Positions 19,020-27,527 of a DNA stretch of 64,000 nucleotides are shown one piece after another. The stretch comes from Sphingomonas sp. Leaf407 (GTDB taxonomy: Bacteria; Pseudomonadota; Alphaproteobacteria; Sphingomonadales; Sphingomonadaceae): contig NZ_LMQO01000004.1 in the NCBI RefSeq assembly GCF_001425385.1, positions 248,001 through 312,000 of the forward strand, written 5' to 3'. Position 1 is the stretch's first letter, and the number at the start of each line of letters is the position of its first letter. A program made the position numbers and the translations under genes. The notes below the pieces were generated by a model. That model was not told the origin of the DNA and ran no database searches. It worked only from the letters and a program-made list of their open reading frames with translations.

Positions 19020-19946
19020 ATGAAATCCAGGACCTTGCCGTACATCGGCGCCGCGCTGGCGCTCTTGTCCGGCCCCGCCCTTGCCCAGACCGCGCCTGCG
19101 CCCGCACCGGCCGCCGCGACCGCCGCACCGGCGACGAAGGATGCCGATCCCGCGCTGTGGGTGGTCAAGGACAAGGACACCACCATCTATCTGTTCGGGA
19201 CGATCCACGTCCTGAAGCCCGGCCTGTCATGGTTCGACGAAGCGGTGAAGACCGCGTTCGACAAGTCGAACGAGGTCGTGCTCGAAATCCCGATGCCGAC
19301 GCCCGAACAGGCGCAGGCGGCGGTGATGAAGTCGGCGGTCAACATGACCGGCCCGAAGCTGAGCGAGAAACTCCCCGCCGCCGAACGTCCAGCCTATGCC
19401 AAGGCGGTCGCCGATGCCGGCCTGCCCGAAGGCGCGCTCGAACCGCTCGATCCGTGGTTCGCCGCTTCCACGCTCATGCTCGTCACGCTCCAGAAGCAGG
19501 GCTATGACCCGGCAAGCGGCGCCGAGCAGACGATCTCGGCCGCGGCCAAGGCGGCGGGCAAGCCGGTGACGGGGCTGGAAACGCTCGAACAGCAGTTCGG
19601 CTTCTTCGATTCGCTATCGGACGCGGCGCAGGTGACGTTCCTCACTGAGACGGTGAAGGAACTGCCCAAGGCCGGGCAGATGATCGACACCATGGTCGCC
19701 GACTGGGCGAAGGGCGATCCGGTGGCGCTGGCGGCGACGATGAATGCCGAGATGGTCGACACGCCCGAGTTGAAGCGCGTCCTGCTGACCGATCGCAACG
19801 CGCGCTGGGCCAAGTGGATCGAGGACCGCATGGCCCGTCCGGGCACGGTGTTCATCGCGGTCGGTGCCGGCCATCTGGCGGGCGACGGCAGCGTGCAGGA
19901 CGCGCTCAAGCGCTACAAGCTGCGCGCGACGCGGGTGAAATACTGA
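19020..19946 (+). CDS. TraB/GumN family protein, exported
   Basis: 308 residues with a signal peptide (cleavage after ALA near residue 22) and an Ala/Pro-rich linker. The TraB/GumN family motif appears as YLFGTIHVLKPG, and VGAGHLAGDGSVQDAL near the end gives the second conserved GxxH. Family members resemble metal-dependent proteases (Tiki-like fold) with a Glu/His set; the exact substrate is unknown. The ATG at 19020 follows a GGGGACGTT site. It is divergent from the Mfd-like gene. Confidence 0.85.
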   Translation: MKSRTLPYIGAALALLSGPALAQTAPAPAPAAATAAPATKDADPALWVVKDKDTTIYLFGTIHVLKPGLSWFDEAVKTAFDKSNEVVLEIPMPTPEQAQAAVMKSAVNMTGPKLSEKLPAAERPAYAKAVADAGLPEGALEPLDPWFAASTLMLVTLQKQGYDPASGAEQTISAAAKAAGKPVTGLETLEQQFGFFDSLSDAAQVTFLTETVKELPKAGQMIDTMVADWAKGDPVALAATMNAEMVDTPELKRVLLTDRNARWAKWIEDRMARPGTVFIAVGAGHLAGDGSVQDALKRYKLRATRVKY

Positions 19947-20087
19947 ACGGACCGATCCGGATACACCGTCGCCCCGGAACGAGTCCGCGGTGACGGTACG
20001 GAGAGGATGGTCGATCGGGCCGGAACATCCCGTTCCTTACCACGAGGACGCCGGTTCCAAGGCCGGCGATCGGCCTTTGAAACCCAT

Positions 20088-20118
20088 AAAAAAGGCCGGT
20101 GGGAATTCCCACCGGCCT
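20088..20118 (-). terminator. Rho-independent terminator for the minus-strand lipoprotein gene
   Basis: The palindrome AGGCCGGTGGG/CCCACCGGCCT (20093-20118) is followed on the minus strand by six Ts (20093-20088). It lies 54 bp past the stop of the minus-strand lipoprotein gene. Read from the plus strand it could also slow read-through from the TraB gene. Confidence 0.85.
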
Positions 20119-20171
20119 CATCAGGTACGATACGGTCCGGCGGCCCGGAAGGGGAGCCGCCGCGCCGGAAA

Positions 20172-20555
20172 TCAGGCGGTGCAGCTCTGCGCGGGCTTGC
20201 CGGGCTGCGTCAGGGTGATCGACTTCGGCGTGCCGGTCAGCTTGTAGCCACCCTCGGCGACCAGCGGCTCGCCCGTGGCAGGGGCCTTCAGCCGCGTCGG
20301 GACCGCATTCTGGTCGGCGCGGAAGTTCGCCTGCGTGTCGCCTTCGAAGAAGTCGACATAGGCGAGGCTGTTGTCCTTGCAGCGGAAGGTGACGCTTGCC
20401 TTCACCGGCGGCGGCAGTTCCGCCTTCGGCCGGTTGGCGAGCTGCGACGCCAGCGGATCAGGCGCGCGCGTGTCGAGTTCATCGGGCTGCTGCTGGCCAC
20501 AGGCCGACAGGGCGAACGCCGCGGTGGCCGCGACGAGGAGAAGGGGGTGCTTCAT
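20172..20555 (-). CDS. Putative lipoprotein, MliC-like
   Basis: 127 residues. The ATG at 20555 begins MKHPLLLVAATAAFALSACG, a lipoprotein signal with Cys-19 as the lipidation site. The C-terminal ~75 residues (VTFRCKDNSLAYVDFF, then YKLTGTPKSITLTQ and a final C) have the two cysteines and spacing of MliC/PliC-type inhibitors of C-type lysozyme, but conservation is weak. It could instead be an unrelated envelope lipoprotein. It ends at a strong terminator. Confidence 0.6.
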   Translation of the reverse strand: MKHPLLLVAATAAFALSACGQQQPDELDTRAPDPLASQLANRPKAELPPPVKASVTFRCKDNSLAYVDFFEGDTQANFRADQNAVPTRLKAPATGEPLVAEGGYKLTGTPKSITLTQPGKPAQSCTA

Positions 20556-20657
20556 AGGGGTAAAGCCGTTCGCAAAGCCTTGTCGCTTCGTCAAGCACCC
20601 ATGCCGCAAACGCAATAAAGCCCTGCGGCGACGCAATAATCGGGCAGCGCTTCGCCG

Positions 20658-21722
20658 CTATGCCGCAGCGTCGGCGAGGGTGAACGTCAGGCGGATCACG
20701 CTTTGCCACGACTCGCCGGGGTTCAGCCGCGCGCTCGGGAAATCGCTCCGGTTGGGACTGTCGGGAAACGCCTGCGGTTCGAGGCAGACGGCATCGCCCT
20801 GCCGGTACAGCCGCGCGTCCTTGCCGCCTTTCGTCCCGTCGAGGAAATTGCCGGTATAGAGTTGCAGGCCGGGTGCGGTGACGCTCATCGTCATCACCCG
20901 CCCCGATGCCGGACACGCCAGCACGGCGGCCGGGCGCAGCGCGCCCGCCGTGCCGTCGACGATGAAATTATGGTCGTAGCCGCGCCCGATCACGATCTGG
21001 TCGTCGCGCCCGTCGCGCAGTCCCGCGCCGATCCGGCGCAGCACGCGGAAATCGAACGGCGTGTCCGCCACCGCGCGCCGCTCGCCGGTGGGAATCGAGG
21101 TCGCATCGACCGGCAGATACTGGTCGGCATGGAGCATCAACCGCTGCGCCATCGCCTCGCCGATGCCCGACAGGTCCAAGAACGCATGGTTGGTCAGGTT
21201 GACGACGGTCGGCGCATCGCACGTCGCGCGATAGGTGATCGTCAGCCCGTCCTCGTCCAGCGTATAGGTCGCGCTGGCGTGCAGCGTGCCCGGATAACCG
21301 GCATCGCCATCGGGGCTGTAGAGTTCGAGGCGAACCCATGCCGTATCCTCGTCAGCCGCGACCTTCGCGACATGCCACAGCCGCTGGTCGAACCCGTCCG
21401 ATCCGCCGTGGAGGTGGTTGGGACCGTTGTTGATCTCCAGCGGATACTCGACCCCGTCGAGCGTGAAGCGTCCCCCGGCGATGCGATTGGCGTAGCGCCC
21501 CACCGTCACCCCGTACCAGCCCGGCCGGTCGCGATACGACTGCACGTCGTCATAGCCGAGCAGCACATCGGCCGCCTCGCCATTCCGATCGGGCACGTGC
21601 AGCGCATGCAGCGTCGCCCCGAACGGCAGGATGCGCGCGAACAGCGCGCCTGCCGCCAGTTCGATCGCCTCGGCCGGCGCGCCGTCCAGCGTTCCGAAGG
21701 AAACCCGTGTCGCCGTCGCCAT
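20658..21722 (-). CDS. galM: Aldose 1-epimerase (mutarotase)
   Basis: 354 residues. Mutarotases interconvert alpha and beta anomers of aldoses such as galactose, glucose, xylose or arabinose. Conserved pieces are VGRYANRIAGGRF, NHLHGG, the catalytic His in VVNLTNHAFLDLSG and the catalytic Glu in VCLEPQAFPDSPN. The start ATG at 21722 (MATATRVSFG) has GGGAGAGCAGG upstream; a start 12 codons earlier is possible but lacks homology. No signal peptide is seen, so it is cytoplasmic. Its position near arabinofuranosidase and semialdehyde dehydrogenase genes suggests pentose use. Confidence 0.93.
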   Translation of the reverse strand: MATATRVSFGTLDGAPAEAIELAAGALFARILPFGATLHALHVPDRNGEAADVLLGYDDVQSYRDRPGWYGVTVGRYANRIAGGRFTLDGVEYPLEINNGPNHLHGGSDGFDQRLWHVAKVAADEDTAWVRLELYSPDGDAGYPGTLHASATYTLDEDGLTITYRATCDAPTVVNLTNHAFLDLSGIGEAMAQRLMLHADQYLPVDATSIPTGERRAVADTPFDFRVLRRIGAGLRDGRDDQIVIGRGYDHNFIVDGTAGALRPAAVLACPASGRVMTMSVTAPGLQLYTGNFLDGTKGGKDARLYRQGDAVCLEPQAFPDSPNRSDFPSARLNPGESWQSVIRLTFTLADAAA

Positions 21723-21793
21723 CGCCTGCTCTCCCGCCTGTCCGACGCTGCTGTGCACTCATCACCGCCGCAGCGGAAGCCGGCTCGTTGCCG

Positions 21794-21937
21794 TCATTCG
21801 TCGGTGCGCAGCTTCACCTTGTTCGGCAATGTCTTGCCCTTGGTCCGGCGCGAGGGGAGCTGCACCGGGTTCTTCTTCTTCCAGTCGCCCCAGCGCTTCG
21901 GCCCCTCGGGCGTGTCGATGATCGTGTCGTCGTCCAT
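21794..21937 (-). CDS. 47-residue basic hypothetical protein
   Basis: Short frame starting MDDDTIIDTPEGPKRWGDWK and continuing with KKKNPVQLPSRRTKGKTL, strongly charged, with an acidic head and basic body. GGAAA lies upstream of the ATG. I believe small proteins of this style are common in sphingomonads, but I cannot name a function. It is on the same strand as galM, 71 bp upstream of it. Confidence 0.55.
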   Translation of the reverse strand: MDDDTIIDTPEGPKRWGDWKKKNPVQLPSRRTKGKTLPNKVKLRTDE

Positions 21938-22051
21938 GGCATGTTTCCGAACATGAAGAAGGCGACGGATCAACGACCCGCCGCCCCCTTATTTCCAGTC
22001 AGGTCCGATCGACATTCCGTTCGCTGACGCGGGACGACTGCTCCATCCCTT

Positions 22052-22150
22052 GTCGTCACTCCCGCGCAGGCGGGAGCCCATATGCACCAGCGTTGCGAAT
22101 CCAGCCTAAACGTCAGCGGTTATGGATTCCCGCCTGCGCGGGAATGACGA
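22052..22150. repeat. Inverted pair of CCCGCGCAGGCGGG palindromes
   Basis: Two REP-type hairpins, one at about 22052-22080 (cactCCCGCGCAGGCGGGag) and one at 22122-22150 (gattCCCGCCTGCGCGGGaatgacg), face each other across 41 bp. They occupy most of the 257-bp gap between the 47-residue gene and the aldehyde dehydrogenase gene, where transcripts end. Confidence 0.85.
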
Positions 22151-22194
22151 ACATCAACGAGTATCACCGAATATCGATCGGTCCCGGCAAGCCA

Positions 22195-23772
22195 TCAACC
22201 GACCGTCCACGCCCCGTCGATCCGGGCGAGCGCGCCATTCTGGTTCCCCTCGCGCAGCGCGTCAGGCAGCAGCGCCTCGGGGAAATCCTGGTACGACACC
22301 GGCCGCAGGAAGCGGTGGATGGCGAGCGTGCCGACCGAGGTCGTCCGCCCGTCCGACGTCGCCGGGAACGGCCCGCCATGGACCATCGCATGGCCCACTT
22401 CGACGCCGGTCGGCCAGCCGTTGCACAGGATGCGGCCGACGGTGCGTTCCAGCACCGGGATCAGCTTGCGGGCGTCGTCGTAATCGGCCTCGTCGATCTG
22501 GAGCGTCGCGGTAAGCTGTCCCTCCAGCTTGCCCAGCACCTCGGCCAGTTCGGCGGCATCGGCGCACTTCACGACGACCGACGACATGCCGAACACTTCG
22601 TGGGCATGCGCCGGATCGGCGAGGAAGTCCTCGCCCGACACCGCGAAGATCGCCGCGCGACCGCGCGTCGGACCTTCGGGCTCGGCACCTTCGCCGACGA
22701 TCGTTACCGCCGGGCTCGACGCCAGCTTGGCGCGGCCTTCCTCATACGCCTTGTGGATGCCGTCGCTCAGCATCACCTGCGCCGGGGTGCCGAGCAGCGC
22801 TTCGCCCGCCACGTCGAGGAACGCATCGAGTTCCGGCCCGGCGATGCCGAGGACGAGGCCGGGATTCGTGCAGAACTGGCCCGCGCCCATGCTGAGCGAC
22901 CCGACATATTGCTTGGCCAGCGGCTCGCCGCGATTCTTCAGCGCGGCGGGCATCAGCACGACCGGGTTGATCGACGACATTTCGGCATAGACCGGGATCG
23001 GCTGCGGCCGCTCCTGCGCGACCTTCATCAGCGCGGTGCCGCCGGCACGCGATCCGGTGAAGCCCACCGCCTGCACGCGCGGATCGGCGACCAGCGCGGT
23101 GCCGATCACCTGCCCCGACCCCGACACCATCGAGAACACGCCATCGGGCATGCCGGTCTTTTCCGCCGCCTTGATGATCGCCGAGGCGACCAGCTCGGCG
23201 GTGCCCGGATGCGCCTGATGCGCCTTCACGATCACCGGGCAGCCCGCCGCCAGCGCCGAGGCGGTGTCGCCACCGGCGGTCGAGAAGGCGAGCGGGAAGT
23301 TCGACGCGCCGAACACCACCACCGGGCCGACGGGCACGGTGCGCAGCCGCAGGTCGGGCTTGGCCACCGGGGCGCGGGCGGGATCGGCATGATCGATGCG
23401 GAGCTGCTGCCACGCACCGTCGCGCACTTCCTTGGCGAACAGGCGCAACTGGCCGCAGGTGCGCCCGCGCTCGCCGGTCAGGCGTGCGGTCGGCAGACCG
23501 GTCTCGCGGCTGCCGCGCTCGATCAGCTCGTCGCCCAGCGCCTCGATTTCATCGGCGATCGCGTCGAGGAAGGCGGCACGCTGCTCGATCGGCAGCGCGG
23601 CATAGAGCGGCGCGGCGGCGGCGGCACGATCGCATGCCTCGATCGCGTCTTCCTTCGTGCCCTTGGAAAAGCCTTCGCCGAACAGCGCGCCGGTGGCGGG
23701 GTCATAGGCCTGGAACAAATCGTCGCGGGCAACGCGCTTCGCGCCCAGAAACAGTTCGCCGGTGATCGTCAT
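22195..23772 (-). CDS. Aldehyde dehydrogenase (NADP+), alpha-ketoglutaric semialdehyde dehydrogenase type
   Basis: A 525-residue aldehyde dehydrogenase. The catalytic Cys is in MGAGQFCTNPGLVLG, the general-base Glu in VYAEMSSINPVV, and cofactor contacts lie in GPVVVFGASNFPLAFSTAGG and GFTGSRAGG. This subgroup oxidises 2-oxoglutarate semialdehyde to 2-oxoglutarate, the last step of non-phosphorylating arabinose, xylose, glucarate or hydroxyproline breakdown. Proximity to GH51 and mutarotase genes favours a pentose route, but the dehydratases of that route are not in the window. A LacI-type operator-like palindrome lies 41 bp upstream of the start. Confidence 0.85.
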   Translation of the reverse strand: MTITGELFLGAKRVARDDLFQAYDPATGALFGEGFSKGTKEDAIEACDRAAAAAPLYAALPIEQRAAFLDAIADEIEALGDELIERGSRETGLPTARLTGERGRTCGQLRLFAKEVRDGAWQQLRIDHADPARAPVAKPDLRLRTVPVGPVVVFGASNFPLAFSTAGGDTASALAAGCPVIVKAHQAHPGTAELVASAIIKAAEKTGMPDGVFSMVSGSGQVIGTALVADPRVQAVGFTGSRAGGTALMKVAQERPQPIPVYAEMSSINPVVLMPAALKNRGEPLAKQYVGSLSMGAGQFCTNPGLVLGIAGPELDAFLDVAGEALLGTPAQVMLSDGIHKAYEEGRAKLASSPAVTIVGEGAEPEGPTRGRAAIFAVSGEDFLADPAHAHEVFGMSSVVVKCADAAELAEVLGKLEGQLTATLQIDEADYDDARKLIPVLERTVGRILCNGWPTGVEVGHAMVHGGPFPATSDGRTTSVGTLAIHRFLRPVSYQDFPEALLPDALREGNQNGALARIDGAWTVG

Positions 23773-23812
23773 GATGGTCCTCTCGCTCGGTCCTTGGACG
23801 CCAGATAGGGAT

Positions 23813-23826
23813 TGTTAGCGCTACCG
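23813..23826. promoter_or_regulatory. LacI/GalR-like operator half-palindrome upstream of the aldehyde dehydrogenase
   Basis: TGTTAGCGCTACC has the central TAGCGCTA palindrome typical of LacI/GalR-family sites in sphingomonads. It sits about 40-54 bp upstream of the aldehyde dehydrogenase start on the minus strand. No second copy or regulator gene is seen nearby, so this is suggestive only. Confidence 0.4.
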
Positions 23827-23842
23827 TAAATGGCTCATCACA

Positions 23843-24937
23843 TTACTCGGACAATCTATGCCCCGAGTAGCGCGCCGGGTCGACCCCTGCGGGCGGCAGG
23901 CCGTGCCCCAGCAGCGCCGCGCACAGCCGCGCGGCGGCGGGCGCGGTCTGGATGCCGAACCCGCCCTGGCCTGCGCACCAGAAGAAGCCGGGCACCGCGC
24001 GATCGAAGCCGTACACCGGCAACCGGTCGGGCGCGAAGCTGCGCAGTCCCGCCCAGCGCCGCTCGACCGCCACGACGCGCCAGTCGACCACTTCCTCGAA
24101 CCGGGCGATCGCGGTGGCGACGTCGATCTCCTCGGGCGCGACGTCATGCGGGGTGTCGGGCGTCTCGTCATGCGGCGACAGCCACAGCCGTCCGCCCGGC
24201 TCGGGCTTGAAATAAAACCCGCCGGCGGCGTCGATCACCAGCGGCAGGTCGGCCGGCGCACCCGGATCGACCCGCAACTGCACCACGGTCCGGCGATACG
24301 GCCGGATGCCGAGCGGCGCTGCCCCGGCCAGTTCCGCGACACCATCGGCCCATGCCCCGGCGGCGTTGACCACCACGTCGGCCGCCAGCGTCGCCCCGTC
24401 GGCCAGCGTCAGCATCCACGCCCCGCCCCGCCGCCCGGCGGCGACCAGCCCCGAGTCGCAACGCAGCACCACGCCAGACCGCCGCGCCTTCGCCAGATAT
24501 GCTGCGTGGAGCGCCGCGACATCGATGTCGGCGCAGCCCGGCGACCACAGCGCGTCCCATGTCCCGCGCAGCCCCGGCACCTGCACGCCCGGATCGCGCC
24601 GTTCGATCGGCACCCCGCTCCCGGCGAACCCGGCGGCGAGCGTGTCGAGCACGGCGGGATCGCGCGCGATCAGCAATTCGCCGCGCGTGCGCAGGAACGA
24701 CCGTTCGGCGAAGTCCGCCGGCGGCGCATGGAGCAGCGGCCCCGACGCGGTGGTCAACGGCTGGACCAGCGGCCCGCCATAGGTCTCCGACCAGAACGCC
24801 GCCGACCGCCCGGTCGCATGATAGCCCGGCTGCGATTCGGCCTCCAGCAAGACGACGTCCGCCGCCTCGCCCAGTTCGGCGGCAAGGCTCGCCCCGGCCA
24901 TGCCTGCGCCGACGATCGCGATTCGCTGGCGGGTCAT
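23843..24937 (-). CDS. FAD-dependent amino-acid oxidase/dehydrogenase family protein
   Basis: 364 residues of the DAO (DadA/glycine oxidase) family. The FAD-binding GxGxxG motif is at the N-terminus (IAIVGAGMAGASLAAELG), followed by an acidic residue in VVLLEAES and ATGRSAAF. VNAAGAWADGVAELAGA and the C-terminal FFWCAGQGGFGIQTAPAA complete the cofactor site. The probable reaction is oxidative deamination of an amino acid or amine; the substrate is not evident. Its ATG overlaps the stop of the upstream hydrolase gene by 4 bp (ATGA), so the two are translationally coupled. Confidence 0.85.
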   Translation of the reverse strand: MTRQRIAIVGAGMAGASLAAELGEAADVVLLEAESQPGYHATGRSAAFWSETYGGPLVQPLTTASGPLLHAPPADFAERSFLRTRGELLIARDPAVLDTLAAGFAGSGVPIERRDPGVQVPGLRGTWDALWSPGCADIDVAALHAAYLAKARRSGVVLRCDSGLVAAGRRGGAWMLTLADGATLAADVVVNAAGAWADGVAELAGAAPLGIRPYRRTVVQLRVDPGAPADLPLVIDAAGGFYFKPEPGGRLWLSPHDETPDTPHDVAPEEIDVATAIARFEEVVDWRVVAVERRWAGLRSFAPDRLPVYGFDRAVPGFFWCAGQGGFGIQTAPAAARLCAALLGHGLPPAGVDPARYSGHRLSE

Positions 24938-25893
24938 GCGTGGGTCGTCCGCCGCGCCGGTGCCCGCGCGTCGAGGAAGCCGTCGATCGCGGCGATCGCT
25001 TGAGCGCGCACCGGATCGGCCTCGCGCAAGATCTCGTGCGCCGATTCGGGGCCGAAGCGCAGCAGGTCGCAATCGGGCAGCGTCGCCGCGACCTTGAGCG
25101 CGGCGGCGGGATCGACCAGCGCGTCGGCTTCGGCGACCAGCATCTGCACCGGCACGCGCATCGTGGTGAGCGCCGGATCGGCGCGCAACTGCCGGGTCGA
25201 GCGGAACGCATCGATCACCCAGCCCCAGCTCGGCGGCCCGGTGCGGTGCGCGGCGTTCGCCCCCTGCCACCAGACCTCGTCGGCATAGCGCGCCGGATCG
25301 TGCGTCAGCAGCGACTCGCGCGATTTCAGCGTATGCGGCCGTTCGTTGCCCTTCCACGCCGCGCGGGTCCGCCTGCCGAACGCGGCGATCAGCCGCGCCA
25401 TCCCCTCGCCGAAGCGCGGCCCCACCGGCGCGCGCAGTCCCAGCATCGGCGCGACCAGCACGGCGGCGGCGGGATCGATCCGCCCCTCCACCAGCGCGCG
25501 CAGCATCAGGTGCCCGCCCATCGAATGGCCGATCACGACGCGCGGGCCCCCGGCGGGCAGGCTGGTCCAGAACGCGGCGAGATCGTCCAGATACGCCTCG
25601 AACCGGTCGATATGGCCGCAGTCGCCCGCCGGGGTGCAGCGCCCCGATCCCCCCTGCCCGCGCCAGTCGAACGACGCGATGTGCCAGCCGCGCACGTGCC
25701 AATGAGCAAAGGCTTCGAGATATTTCTCGAACACGTCGCCGCGCCCGCCCTGGAACAGCATCACCCCGCGCGGCGCGATATTGGCGGGGGCGGGCCAGTC
25801 GAACCGACGGTGCGCCCAGCCGTCGGCCGCCTGCCACTGCGTAATGGTGGCGGCGGAGGGGATCGCACGGCGGTACAGGGCATGGGCGGCCAT
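24934..25893 (-). CDS. Alpha/beta hydrolase, lysophospholipase (monoacylglycerol lipase) type
   Basis: 319 residues with the Hydrolase_4 architecture. The nucleophile elbow is VIGHSMGGHL around residue 120, preceded by SFDWRGQGGSGR, a signature of lysophospholipase L2/PldB-like enzymes. The acid and base residues are likely in AEADALVDP and ESAHEIL near the C-terminus. No signal peptide is visible. It probably cleaves a lysophospholipid or monoacylglycerol ester. It is the first gene of a two-gene unit with the FAD oxidoreductase. Confidence 0.87.
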   Translation of the reverse strand: MAAHALYRRAIPSAATITQWQAADGWAHRRFDWPAPANIAPRGVMLFQGGRGDVFEKYLEAFAHWHVRGWHIASFDWRGQGGSGRCTPAGDCGHIDRFEAYLDDLAAFWTSLPAGGPRVVIGHSMGGHLMLRALVEGRIDPAAAVLVAPMLGLRAPVGPRFGEGMARLIAAFGRRTRAAWKGNERPHTLKSRESLLTHDPARYADEVWWQGANAAHRTGPPSWGWVIDAFRSTRQLRADPALTTMRVPVQMLVAEADALVDPAAALKVAATLPDCDLLRFGPESAHEILREADPVRAQAIAAIDGFLDARAPARRTTHA

Positions 25894-25940
25894 GGGCCCG
25901 GTTACGGTTTCGCAACCCCTAAAGTCTAGGGGGTTGGACC

Positions 25941-26408
25941 ATGACGCCCATCCTTATCCCCTGTCTGGCGGCGGCGCTCGTGCTGCTGCTCCTGCTCGCG
26001 GGGATCGAGGATGCGCGCACCCGCGAAATCGCGAACGCGAAGAATCTGGCGATCGCGCTGCTGGCTCCCCTGTGGTGGTGGGCACTCGGCCTCACGCCAT
26101 GGGACATGGGGCTGCAGGCGCTCGTCGCGCTGATCGTGTTCGCGCTGTTCGTCGGCGCCTTCGCGCTGGGGCAGATGGGCGGGGGCGACGTCAAGATGAT
26201 CGGCGCGCTGGCGCTGTGGCTGCCGCCGGGCGCGGTGCTGTCGATGCTGCTGGTCATGTCGATCGTCGGCGGGGCGATCACGCTGGTGTTCGTCATCGAT
26301 CGCCGCCGGCGGCGAAGCGAGGCGGTGCCCGAAATCCCCTACGGCGTCGCCATCGCCATCGCCGGCATGCTGATCCTCGCGAACCCGATCTTAACCACTC
26401 TGGGATGA
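25941..26408 (+). CDS. cpaA: Prepilin peptidase CpaA (A24 family)
   Basis: A 155-residue membrane protein with about five helices. The aspartate motifs of the type IV prepilin peptidase family are IEDARTREI (first Asp) and the GxGD-type GGGDVKMIGA (second Asp) near residue 78. It would cleave and prepare the Flp pilin leader. It opens the tad operon, divergent from the hydrolase pair, with the strong site AGGGGG upstream of its ATG. Confidence 0.93.
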   Translation: MTPILIPCLAAALVLLLLLAGIEDARTREIANAKNLAIALLAPLWWWALGLTPWDMGLQALVALIVFALFVGAFALGQMGGGDVKMIGALALWLPPGAVLSMLLVMSIVGGAITLVFVIDRRRRRSEAVPEIPYGVAIAIAGMLILANPILTTLG

Positions 26409-26456
26409 TGCTTAACGCCATTCCGCCGGCCAGAGAATCGAAAGGCCATCGACGTC

Positions 26457-27527
26457 ATGGACGCACGTAAACTGATCCTGTTGGTAGGAGCGCTGGTGAT
26501 CGCAGGGATCACCGCGTTCATGGCACGATCGCTGATGATGGGCGCCCCCGCCCCGGTCGCCGCCGCCAATTCGGTCGAGGCCCCGGTCGACGGCCCGCGC
26601 GTGCTGGTGGCGACGAAGGCGCTGCCGGTCGGCACGATCATCGACGCCGCCTCGCTCCGGTTCCAGCCATGGCCCAAGGAACTGGTCGAGAACGCCTATT
26701 ACCTCGAATCGGCGGCCGATGCGCGCAACCTGGCCGGCACCGTCGTCCGCTTCGCCATTCCGGCGGGACAGCCGATCACGCAAGGCTCGCTGGTGAAGCC
26801 CGGCGACCGCGGCTTCCTTGCCGCAGCACTTGGGCCCGGCATGCGCGCGGTGACGGTGCCGGTGTCGGCGCAGAGCGCGGTCGCGGGCTTCGTCTTTCCG
26901 GGCGACCGTGTCGACCTCGTCCTCACCCAGACGGTGACGGGCGGCGGCGACGGCGCGCCGCTCAAGGCATCGGAGACGTTCCTGCGCAACCTGCGCGTGC
27001 TGGCGACCGACCAGCGGACCGACAAGAACACCGACGACCAGGGCAAGACCGTCGTCTCGGGCTATTCGACCGTCACCGTCGAGGCGACGCCGCGCATCGC
27101 CGAAAAGATCGCGGTGGCACAGACCGTCGGCACGCTGTCGCTGTCGCTGCGCTCGATCGCCGATACCGGTGCCGACCTTGAGGAAGCGATCGCCAGCGGC
27201 GACGTGACGCTGCCCGCGAACGGCGATCCCAAGGCGGAGAAGGCCGCGCTCGAACGCATCGCCGCGCGGCCGATCGACGGTTCGTCGACCTTCTCGACCG
27301 GGGCGGACGTGTCGCGGTTCCAGCGCAGCACCGTGCCCGGCCGGACCCCCGGCGGCATGGGCGGCATGGCCGGCCCCGACGGCATGTCCGCGCCGCCCAT
27401 GGCCGCGCCGTCGTCGTCGCCCGCCGGCGGCGCCCCCGGCTATGCCCCGCCCGCGCCGCGCGGACCGGTGGTGCGGATCACTCGCGGCAACACCGTGACC
27501 GACGTGCCGGTCGGGGGGAACAACTGA
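26457..27527 (+). CDS. cpaB: Flp pilus assembly protein CpaB/RcpC
   Basis: 356 residues: an N-terminal membrane anchor (residues 4-25), then a SAF domain (about 45-115) with VLVATKALPVGTII and FAIPAGQPITQGSLV, then a RcpC-type beta domain, and a long Gly/Pro/Met-rich tail. CpaB is a periplasmic partner of the secretin in tad pilus assembly. Its stop codon overlaps the cpaC start (TGATG), so the two are coupled. Confidence 0.93.
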   Translation: MDARKLILLVGALVIAGITAFMARSLMMGAPAPVAAANSVEAPVDGPRVLVATKALPVGTIIDAASLRFQPWPKELVENAYYLESAADARNLAGTVVRFAIPAGQPITQGSLVKPGDRGFLAAALGPGMRAVTVPVSAQSAVAGFVFPGDRVDLVLTQTVTGGGDGAPLKASETFLRNLRVLATDQRTDKNTDDQGKTVVSGYSTVTVEATPRIAEKIAVAQTVGTLSLSLRSIADTGADLEEAIASGDVTLPANGDPKAEKAALERIAARPIDGSSTFSTGADVSRFQRSTVPGRTPGGMGGMAGPDGMSAPPMAAPSSSPAGGAPGYAPPAPRGPVVRITRGNTVTDVPVGGNN

